Shown in pieces: positions 1 to 5,322 of a stretch of DNA of 5,651 nt. Position 1 is the first letter of the stretch; every line of letters begins with the position of its first letter. The position numbers and the translations under genes are program-made. Source of the DNA: Spirochaetaceae bacterium (GTDB taxonomy: Bacteria; Spirochaetota; Spirochaetia; SZUA-6; Fen-1364); NCBI GenBank assembly GCA_003154555.1, contig PMDT01000300.1:4021-9671 (forward strand), written 5' to 3'. The notes below the pieces were generated by a model. It was not told where the DNA came from and did not search any database. It saw only the letters and a list, made by a program, of their open reading frames with translations.

Positions 1-1386
1 GACCTCTCCGAGGTCGTCCTGCGCATGGCAGAGCTTGGAATACGGGACTTCGAGTCATTCGATTTTCTCTCCCCGCCGGGCCAGGACGGAATCCGGTCCG
101 CGGTGGAGACCCTGCAGCTCCTGGATGCGCTGGACGACGAGCGCCTCCTCACCGAAACGGGTCGGATGATGTGCACCTTTCCCATCCTCCCCAAGCACGC
201 GCGCATGATCGTGGAGGGCATCCGTGCCTACCCTTCCGTCATCGAAGAGGTCATCATCGCGGCGACATTCCTGTCGGTGAACTCGCCGTTCCTGCTCCCC
301 GCGGGGGAAGAGCTGGAGGCGCGGCGGGCCCACCATACCTTCCACGATCCCCTCGGGGACTTCGTCTCCTACCAGCGCATCTTTGAGGCGTTCATGCGCT
401 CGGGCAACCGCGCCCGATTCTGCGACACCCACTATCTCGACCTGCGAACGATGAACGAGATCGCCAACATCAAGGGCCAGCTGGAAGAGATCGTGAGCGC
501 CGTCGGCGTGCCCATCGGTTCGGGAGGCCCCTGGGACGACTTCCTCTGCGCCGTCTCGCGTGGGCTCATCCAGTTCGTCTGCGAACGGACGGGCAAGGGC
601 ATCTATCGCAGCCTTACCGCGGATCGCATCCAGATCCACCCGGGATCGCTGATGTTCCGCGAGAATCCGCCCTACATCGTGGCCGGGGAGATCGTGCGCA
701 CGTCGCGCATGTATGCGCGCTCCGTCTCGCCGCTGAAGAAGCAGATGCTCGGGCGCATTTCGCCGCTCTTGCAGAATGCATTCGTGAAGGGCGCCGCTGC
801 GGTGGAAGAAAAGGAAAAGCCCCGTGACTTCACAAACCAGATCAAGATCGGCAGCCAGGCATTCCCGGTCAAGACGATCAAGGGTGGACGGAAGCTCGTC
901 TCGCTGGACTGGCAGAAGCTTCGCCCCCTGCTCAAGGAGATCTCCCCTTCGAGCCTTCCGGCGTTCAAGAGCGTGCGGGGCACCATCCTGTGGGAAGGCA
1001 GGGAAATACTCTCCGGCATGAAGCTGGGCGTCGTGTTGTCGCTGGCGCCGTACATCCACACGGAGGAAGGCGTCTGGGAGAACTGGCCGCAGGGCAGAAC
1101 CTACTCGTTCGCGTCGAATGGCCGGGAGATCTGCGCGCACCTGCCGCGCCTGCTCTGCCTCTGCCCTCTGCAGAAAAAGGCGCGATCCCTCGGTTTCCTC
1201 ACGCTGTATACTGACTGGAAGGGCAACTACTGGTTCAAATCGGAAAAGAGCCTCCTCACGGCGCGCACGGAAACGCTCGCGAGCCTGGAACGTCTTGCCG
1301 ATGAGCCCGGTGAGATGCTGTCAACGGAAGACCGCGAGACTGCCGCCCGGCTCTATCACCTGATCTCCGACATGCTGGAGGAGTAG
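1..1386 (+). CDS. hrpA: HrpA-type DEAH-box RNA helicase, C-terminal part (5' end outside window)
   Basis: This is the C-terminal 461 residues of a DEAH/RHA-family ATP-dependent RNA helicase. The first codons, before the ATG at 25, read DLSEVVLRM, which matches the family's helix after motif VI, so the frame enters from outside and the ATG is internal. The conserved RecA motor motifs are not in the window. Numbering from the first codon, a helicase-associated HA2 region spans about 25-170 (LLTETGRMM, then LPKHARMI, then a HxxFHDPLGDF segment, then YLDLRTMNEIANIKGQL). An OB-fold region follows at about 185-245 (IHPGSLMF, then EIVRTSRMYARSV), closest in pattern to HrpA. The last 190 or so residues are not recognised. 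I do not see the long DUF3418 tail of E. coli HrpA, so the protein should be shorter than that one. It converges with the regulator gene on the minus strand. The helicase family is secure; HrpA rather than HrpB is likely. Confidence 0.87.
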   Translation, partial: DLSEVVLRMAELGIRDFESFDFLSPPGQDGIRSAVETLQLLDALDDERLLTETGRMMCTFPILPKHARMIVEGIRAYPSVIEEVIIAATFLSVNSPFLLPAGEELEARRAHHTFHDPLGDFVSYQRIFEAFMRSGNRARFCDTHYLDLRTMNEIANIKGQLEEIVSAVGVPIGSGGPWDDFLCAVSRGLIQFVCERTGKGIYRSLTADRIQIHPGSLMFRENPPYIVAGEIVRTSRMYARSVSPLKKQMLGRISPLLQNAFVKGAAAVEEKEKPRDFTNQIKIGSQAFPVKTIKGGRKLVSLDWQKLRPLLKEISPSSLPAFKSVRGTILWEGREILSGMKLGVVLSLAPYIHTEEGVWENWPQGRTYSFASNGREICAHLPRLLCLCPLQKKARSLGFLTLYTDWKGNYWFKSEKSLLTARTETLASLERLADEPGEMLSTEDRETAARLYHLISDMLEE

Positions 1387-1421
1387 CCTTTCCTGAAAAG
1401 GTGCAAGAGGAGAAGCGCTGC

Positions 1422-2057
1422 TCACCCCTCGGGTAGCACCATGTCTTCCTTGATCTCGACAATGATCTCATCCTTGCCCCGCGCGGAAAAGGCGATGATC
1501 TCACGCTTCAGGAACTGGGCGAGGATGGCCTGCACGTCCTTGTCGCTCATGCCCAGGTGCTGGACCGCCCAGACAGTGAAGTCCGCGATCCCCACGCGGC
1601 TGCCTTTGAACGTGGCGACGCCTTTCTCCCGCGCGTACTGGATGAGCCCCGTCCAGAGCTGGTTCTGCCGGTTGGTCGTCATGATATTCTGGATGATCGC
1701 GTCCGCCCGCCGGATGCGTTCCGAGAGCACGCGGTTCATCTTGCGCGCAAAGTCAGGATTGGTGCCAACCATCGAATCGTAGAGCTTGTCGTTGAGCACG
1801 AGGACGCGGGTGGGCTGGATTGCCACCGCGCTCGCCGAGCGCGGCTGTTTCTCAATGATCGCCATCTCGCCGAACATGTCGCCCTTCTGCAGCGTCGTGA
1901 GGATCTTGCTTGACGAGGGGCCCGTGGACTTGCGGATCTCCACGACGCCCTGGATGATGATGAACATCTCGTCGCCGTCATCATTCTCCTTGAAGATCAC
2001 GGCGCCCTGGTCGTAGAAGCGCACCGATTTTTCGAAGGTGCTTTTTTCTATCTTCAT
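1422..2057 (-). CDS. Cyclic nucleotide-binding (CAP-like) regulator, third gene of the aroA-aroB operon
   Basis: This 211-residue protein has a cyclic-nucleotide-binding beta-roll at about residues 12-110. Family hallmarks are visible: GDEMFIIIQGVVEI at 28-41, and a phosphate-binding cassette starting FGEMAI (G63, E64) and ending PRSASA (R73, S74). In CAP the equivalent Glu, Arg and Ser contact the cyclic nucleotide, so ligand binding looks intact; cAMP is more likely than cGMP but not proven. Residues 105-135 look helical, like the CAP C-helix. Residues 135-205 probably form a small winged-helix-like domain (GIADFTVWAVQHLGMSDKDV), but it lacks the usual Crp/Fnr helix-turn-helix signature, so DNA binding is an inference. 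The start is the ATG overlapping the aroB stop (ATGA), with GGAGGG four bases upstream. The same frame stays open upstream to 2834, but that part is arginine-rich shadow of aroB. Its function may be autoregulation or a separate role. Confidence 0.87.
   Translation of the reverse strand: MKIEKSTFEKSVRFYDQGAVIFKENDDGDEMFIIIQGVVEIRKSTGPSSSKILTTLQKGDMFGEMAIIEKQPRSASAVAIQPTRVLVLNDKLYDSMVGTNPDFARKMNRVLSERIRRADAIIQNIMTTNRQNQLWTGLIQYAREKGVATFKGSRVGIADFTVWAVQHLGMSDKDVQAILAQFLKREIIAFSARGKDEIIVEIKEDMVLPEG
2021..2047 (+). terminator. Weak terminator-like hairpin with T6 tract, antisense to the regulator's 5' end
   Basis: On the plus strand GCACC (2021-2025) can pair with GGTGC (2037-2041) across an 11-base loop, followed immediately by six T (2042-2047). 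It is antisense to the first codons of the cyclic nucleotide-binding protein. The stem has only 5 bp and a large loop, so it is a weak candidate; if real it would stop plus-strand read-through from the helicase gene before it runs antisense through aroB and aroA. Confidence 0.2.
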
Positions 2058-3097
2058 CGCGCCCTCCGCTCCTTCACACGCGGCCGCTCGTCGGTGAGAG
2101 CGGCGGCGCATTCCTCGGCTGTTGCCTCGCGGACACGGATATCGCCGATGCCGCAGGGGATCACCAGGTGAGTCCGGCCGCCCTTGCGCTTCTTGTCGCG
2201 CGCGAAAGCGGCGGCAAGCTGGTCGTACCCCGTACCCGCCTCCAGTCTGTATCCGTAGGAGATGAGCAGCGTCTGGAGCCGCTCGGCAAAGGCGGCATCC
2301 GTCACGCCGAATCGCATGCCTGCCGCCAGGGCCCGGCCCATGCCCCACGCAACGGCCTCTCCGTGCGTCCATTCGCTGAAACCCGTCGCGCTTTCCAGCG
2401 CGTGGCCGAATGTGTGTCCAAGGTTCAGGAATGCGCGGACCCCGTTCTCCCGCGGATCCAGCTCCACGAGCCTTCCCTTCACGGTGAGGCTGCGGCGGAT
2501 CATCTCGCGGACCACGACCATGTCCCGCGCAAGGACCGCCTCGCGGCGGCTTTCCAGGATCGAAAAAAGCTCTTCGTCCCCGATCACGGCCGTCTTGATG
2601 ACTTCTGCGAGCCCCGAAAGATACTCCCGCGGCGGAAGGCTTTCCAGGGCTGCGGGGCAGATGATGATGCGAGACGCCGGGTAGAAACTGCCGACGAGGT
2701 TCTTGAAACCGAGGAAGTCGATGCCGGTCTTCCCGCCCAGCGAGGCATCGACCATGGCGAGCAGGGTCGTCGGCACGAGCGCGAGGCCGCAGCCTCGCAT
2801 GTAGACCGAGGCGGCGAAGGCGGTCACGTCGCATACGACGCCACCGCCGACGCCGGCGATCACCCCGTCGCGTCCGACGCCCTTGCGCACGGCCTGCTCG
2901 AGCACGATCTGCACGCTCGGCCAGCCCTTTTCCTTTTCACCCGGAGGGATGCTCACCGCGTCGTTGATGCCGGCGCCGAAGAGCGACCGCGTCGTCTCAT
3001 CGTAGACCGTGAGCGATGCCTCCGGGCAGCGCGGCGCATCGGCAAACACGATCTCGGTTGGCGATCCGCCGATCGTGAAGGAAAGCTCCGCGCTCAC
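2054..3097 (-). CDS. aroB: 3-dehydroquinate synthase
   Basis: A 347-residue cytoplasmic AroB that converts DAHP to 3-dehydroquinate, the second step of the shikimate pathway, using NAD+ and a divalent metal. Visible family signatures are PPGEKEK at 51-57, the nucleotide-binding GVGGGVVCD at 82-90, PTTLLAMVDASLGGKTGID at 109-127, GLAEVIKTA at 162-170, NLGHTFGHALE at 225-235 and THGEAVAWGM at 244-253. By comparison with structurally known DHQ synthases, E165, H228 and H245 are the metal ligands; all three are present, so the enzyme should be active. Length is slightly below the usual 355-365. The start is GTG: the GTG overlaps the aroA stop as GTGA and has GGAGGT three bases upstream, and the next in-frame ATG (codon 100) would remove the NAD+ site. 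It overlaps the regulator gene downstream by 4 nt, so both junctions suggest translational coupling. Confidence 0.97.
   Translation of the reverse strand: MSAELSFTIGGSPTEIVFADAPRCPEASLTVYDETTRSLFGAGINDAVSIPPGEKEKGWPSVQIVLEQAVRKGVGRDGVIAGVGGGVVCDVTAFAASVYMRGCGLALVPTTLLAMVDASLGGKTGIDFLGFKNLVGSFYPASRIIICPAALESLPPREYLSGLAEVIKTAVIGDEELFSILESRREAVLARDMVVVREMIRRSLTVKGRLVELDPRENGVRAFLNLGHTFGHALESATGFSEWTHGEAVAWGMGRALAAGMRFGVTDAAFAERLQTLLISYGYRLEAGTGYDQLAAAFARDKKRKGGRTHLVIPCGIGDIRVREATAEECAAALTDERPRVKERRAR
2062..2067 (-). promoter_or_regulatory. Shine-Dalgarno of the cyclic nucleotide-binding regulator
   Basis: GGAGGG on the minus strand lies four bases before the ATG at 2057, inside the last aroB codons. 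It decides the start of the regulator and argues against the much longer upstream extension of the same frame. With the ATGA overlap it implies translational coupling to aroB. Confidence 0.72.
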
Positions 3098-4389
3098 GCG
3101 ACCTCCCCGCCGAGGGAGATAAAATCGCGCACGAAATCGGGATAAGACACCCGCGCGCAGTCGAATCCCCTGACTTTCACGCCGTCGCGCACGCCCGCCC
3201 CCGCAACGGCCGCTGCCATGGCGATCCTGTGATCGCCGCGGGGATCGACCGTCCCGGCGCGCAGCACCTGCGGTCCTTCGACGGAGAACCCGTCCTCATG
3301 GAGCTCCACCCGGCCGCCGAGGCTTTCCGCCATGGCCGCGATCATCTGCAGACGGTCGCTTTCCTTGAAGCGCAGTTCCTCGGCGCCATGCACAACGGTC
3401 ACCCCACGCGCAAAGAGCCCGAGGACGGCAAGGAGCGGTATCTCATCGATGAGATCGGGGACTTCCGCGGGCGTGACCGTCGTGCCGCGCAGATCGCCCG
3501 GAGAAACTGCGATCGTGCCTGCCGGCTCCCCGAGTGATTCCCTTTCCTGCCGCGTGGTGACGAGCGCGCCCATCCGCCGCGCGACCTCCAGGAAACCCGA
3601 ACGCGTCGGGTTGACGCCGCAGCCGTCGATCGAAAGCTCCCGCCCGCAAACCAGGGCGGCAGTGATGAAAAATGCGGCCGAAGAGATATCACCGGGAACG
3701 TCGATGTCGAAGCCCGGCAGGCTCTTCACCGGATGTATCAGGAGAGTCCCGTCATGGTCGTCGAGAGTGACTCCAAGGTGCCGGAGCATCCGCTCGGTAT
3801 GATCGCGGGACGCCGTCATTCCGCCGATCGTCGTCGGGCCGGATGCGCGAAGCCCGGCGAAAAGGAGGCAGCTTTTCACCTGGGCGCTGGGAACAGGGAG
3901 CATCCATTCGATGGGCGCGAGAGTACCCGGGCCGGGAAGAAAACACAGGGGCGCATACTTGCCCCCTTCCCTGCCCTGGATCGACGCGCCCATCTTTCGC
4001 AGCGGCTCGACGACCCTGCCCATGGGCCGCGTGGTAAGGGAGGCATCCCCCGTGAGAACAGTGAAATGCTTCTGGCCGGCAAGAAGCCCGCAGAGCAGCC
4101 GTGTCGTCGTCCCCGAGTTCTCCGCATCCAGGACGCGGGAAGGCTCCCGCAGCCCCTGCAGTCCCACGCCCCGCGTTTCCAGACCCGTCGGAGAATCGCT
4201 GAACGTCGCGCCCAGCGATTCAAGGCAGGCGCGCGTCGAGACGCAGTCCCCTGTTGCGAGTGGATGCGCGATCCGGCACTGCCCCGAGGACACTGCGGCG
4301 AGCATCAGGGCCCGATGGGTGATGGATTTGTCCGACGGCGGGCGCAGGCTTCCGCCCAGCCCGCGCGGAGCACGAAAAGTCGGGTCCAT
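3094..4389 (-). CDS. aroA: 3-phosphoshikimate 1-carboxyvinyltransferase (EPSP synthase)
   Basis: A 431-residue cytoplasmic EPSP synthase that joins shikimate 3-phosphate and phosphoenolpyruvate, the sixth shikimate step. Family motifs in order: PPSDKSITHR at 17-26, ENSGTTTR at 90-97, TRPMGRVVEPL at 120-130, PSAQVKS at 167-173, SRDHTER at 194-200, GDISSAAFF at 233-241, NPTR at 260-263, the catalytic-region DLIDEIP at 312-318, FKESDR at 341-346 and DHRIAMA at 386-392. All expected PEP and shikimate-phosphate contact motifs are present. SAQxK, RxHxE and NxTR are the pattern described for class II EPSP synthases, whereas the first motif reads SDKS rather than GDKS. The start is fixed: an in-frame TAA lies 10 bases before the ATG with no other start codon between. 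No Shine-Dalgarno is visible there. It is the first gene of the aroA-aroB-regulator operon and diverges from the PHP gene. Confidence 0.97.
   Translation of the reverse strand: MDPTFRAPRGLGGSLRPPSDKSITHRALMLAAVSSGQCRIAHPLATGDCVSTRACLESLGATFSDSPTGLETRGVGLQGLREPSRVLDAENSGTTTRLLCGLLAGQKHFTVLTGDASLTTRPMGRVVEPLRKMGASIQGREGGKYAPLCFLPGPGTLAPIEWMLPVPSAQVKSCLLFAGLRASGPTTIGGMTASRDHTERMLRHLGVTLDDHDGTLLIHPVKSLPGFDIDVPGDISSAAFFITAALVCGRELSIDGCGVNPTRSGFLEVARRMGALVTTRQERESLGEPAGTIAVSPGDLRGTTVTPAEVPDLIDEIPLLAVLGLFARGVTVVHGAEELRFKESDRLQMIAAMAESLGGRVELHEDGFSVEGPQVLRAGTVDPRGDHRIAMAAAVAGAGVRDGVKVRGFDCARVSYPDFVRDFISLGGEVA
3101..3106 (-). promoter_or_regulatory. Shine-Dalgarno of aroB, inside the aroA 3' end
   Basis: GGAGGT on the minus strand lies three bases before the GTG start of aroB, inside the last aroA codons. 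It supports the GTG over any later start and, with the GTGA stop/start overlap, suggests that terminating ribosomes re-initiate on aroB. Confidence 0.75.
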
Positions 4390-4409
4390 GGATCGAGCTT
4401 ACGCAATGA

Positions 4410-4439
4410 GTTATAGTGATGTCAAATGATCGATCTCCA
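4410..4439 (-). promoter_or_regulatory. Promoter region for the aroA-aroB-regulator operon
   Basis: On the minus strand TATAAC (4415-4410, 5 of 6 to consensus) lies 18 bp after TGGAGA (4439-4434, 4 of 6) and would give a leader of about 14 nt before the aroA ATG. A second reading uses the perfect TTGACA at 4425-4420, but its -10 partner 18 bp on is only TAAGCT (4401-4396, 3 of 6), which would make aroA leaderless. Sequence alone does not decide between them. Confidence 0.4.
4412..4417 (+). promoter_or_regulatory. -10 element for the PHP phosphoesterase gene
   Basis: TATAGT (5 of 6 to consensus) ends eight bases before the ATG at 4426, giving an expected start at about 4424-4426 and essentially no 5' leader. 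The hexamer 17 bp upstream (TGGATC, 4389-4394) is a poor -35, so recognition would rest on the -10 or on an activator. Its TATA core is also the core of the opposite-strand -10. Confidence 0.4.
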
Positions 4440-5307
4440 CACGCACTCCACCGCGTCCGACGGGTCGTGCACGCCGGAAAGGCTCATCGAGATTGCCCTC
4501 GCGGCAGGACTCCGGGCGCTCGCGCTGACCGACCATGATACCCTCGACGGCATTTCCCGCGCACGGGCACGCGCCGCGGGAACGGGCCTGCGCTTCATCG
4601 CCGGTGTGGAAATCGAGATCGAGCGCGCCGAGGGGGAGTTCCACCTGCTGGGCATCGGGCTCGACGGCGACGTCGGGGCGCTGCTGGAAGCATTGTCAGG
4701 CGTGCAGGCCGCCCGGCGCGGCCGCAATGCGCGGATGGTGGAGAAGATGCAGGCCGCCGGCATCCCCATCACCATGACGGAGATCACCGATACGGCCGGT
4801 GGGGAGATCGTCAGCAGGGCGCATTTTGCGCGGGTCCTGGTGCGGAAAAAGGTCGTCGGATCGATCGATGCGGCCTTCAAGCGCCTCATCGGCAAGGGCA
4901 TGCCGTTCTACGAGCCGCGCGCGTGCCTGGAGCTGCGCGGGGCCACGAGCCTGATCCGACGGGCGGGAGGAGTTCCGGTGATCGCCCATCCAGTCTCCCT
5001 CGGGCTGCAGGGCCCGGCCCTGCGCGTTTTTGTCAGCGCCTGCAGGGACCAGGGCGTTGAGGGCATCGAGGCGTGGCATCCGAATCAAACGGTCAAACAG
5101 TGCCACAGGTTCGAGCGCCTGGCGCGCGGCCTTGGCATGGTGGTGACAGGCGGCTCGGATTTCCACGGAGAGCACATCCCGAGCCGGAAGCTCGGGCTCA
5201 GCTCGGGAGGCAGGGAAATTCCAGATCGGCTCCTGGACTCCATCCCCCTGCCGCCTCCAGCGGGAGTTTCCCCTGGCGAGCCTTCGTTGAATCCCTCCGA
5301 AGCCTGA
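4426..5307 (+). CDS. PHP-domain phosphoesterase, RNase AM/YciV (TrpH) type
   Basis: A 293-residue PHP-superfamily metal-dependent phosphoesterase. Metal-site motifs appear in order: HTHS (H5, H7) with D12, LTDHD (D36, H37, D38), GVEIEIE (E62), H73, RAHFARVL (H133), IAHP (H188) and GGSDFHG (D245, H247). The order, spacing and the segments RAHFARVLV and FKRLIGKGMPFY match E. coli YciV, now called RNase AM, a 5'-3' exoribonuclease that also hydrolyses 3',5'-bisphosphonucleotides; a related activity on RNA ends or pAp-like substrates is inferred. Length is about that of YciV. The last 20 residues are proline- and serine-rich and probably disordered. The start is fixed by an in-frame TGA nine bases upstream of the ATG, and no Shine-Dalgarno lies between. 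The exact substrate is uncertain because the PHP family is broad; the catalytic site looks intact. Confidence 0.9.
   Translation: MIDLHTHSTASDGSCTPERLIEIALAAGLRALALTDHDTLDGISRARARAAGTGLRFIAGVEIEIERAEGEFHLLGIGLDGDVGALLEALSGVQAARRGRNARMVEKMQAAGIPITMTEITDTAGGEIVSRAHFARVLVRKKVVGSIDAAFKRLIGKGMPFYEPRACLELRGATSLIRRAGGVPVIAHPVSLGLQGPALRVFVSACRDQGVEGIEAWHPNQTVKQCHRFERLARGLGMVVTGGSDFHGEHIPSRKLGLSSGGREIPDRLLDSIPLPPPAGVSPGEPSLNPSEA
5007..5031 (+). terminator. Intrinsic-terminator-like hairpin inside the PHP gene
   Basis: A perfect 7-bp GC-rich inverted repeat (GCAGGGC, loop CCG, GCCCTGC; 5007-5023) is followed after three bases by five T (5027-5031). A flanking T-G wobble adds an eighth pair. It sits in codons 194-202 of the phosphoesterase. 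The shape is that of a Rho-independent terminator on the plus strand only. In a GC-rich coding region it could be a coincidence, so function is uncertain. Confidence 0.3.
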
Positions 5308-5315
5308 ACTATACT
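5287..5315 (+). promoter_or_regulatory. Sigma70-type promoter for mlaE, probably leaderless
   Basis: TTGAAT at 5287-5292 (4 of 6 to the -35 consensus) and TATACT at 5310-5315 (5 of 6 to the -10 consensus) are separated by exactly 17 bp. The -35 lies in the last PHP codons and the -10 just after the PHP stop. Seven bases separate the -10 from the mlaE ATG, so transcription would be expected to start at or within a base or two of the ATG. This is a consensus match by eye, not a measured start. Confidence 0.5.
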
Positions 5316-5322
5316 CATCGGG

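Noticed and set aside
55..1140. Long open frame of 361 codons on the minus strand opposite the helicase
   Set aside because: Its translation is rich in Arg, Asp, His and Gly with no recognisable motif, typical of a mirror frame in GC-rich coding DNA, and the plus strand matches the HrpA family along the same stretch.
1387..1437. Hairpins in the convergent gap (CCTTT/AAAGG at 1387-1401; GCT-ACCC/GGGTAGC with one bulge at 1420-1437) as a bidirectional terminator
   Set aside because: The stems are short or bulged and neither is followed by a T-run on either strand, so I do not call a terminator; Rho-dependent ending or overlap is possible.
2058..2834. Upstream extension of the regulator frame, which would make a 470-residue protein
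   Set aside because: This part lies wholly inside aroB in another frame and is Arg/Gly-rich without motifs. The ATG at 2057 has a Shine-Dalgarno and the ATGA overlap, and begins just before a complete cyclic nucleotide domain.
2168..3145. Plus-strand open frame of 325 codons opposite aroB
   Set aside because: Shadow frame with biased composition; aroB on the minus strand has full family motifs over the same bases.
3733..4416. Plus-strand open frame opposite the aroA 5' half, running into the intergenic gap
   Set aside because: No recognisable motif, and aroA is intact on the other strand. It would also run through the divergent promoter region.
4420..4425. Perfect TTGACA on the minus strand as the definite aroA -35
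   Set aside because: Its properly spaced -10 partner matches only 3 of 6 positions, so it is kept only as an alternative reading of the aroA promoter.
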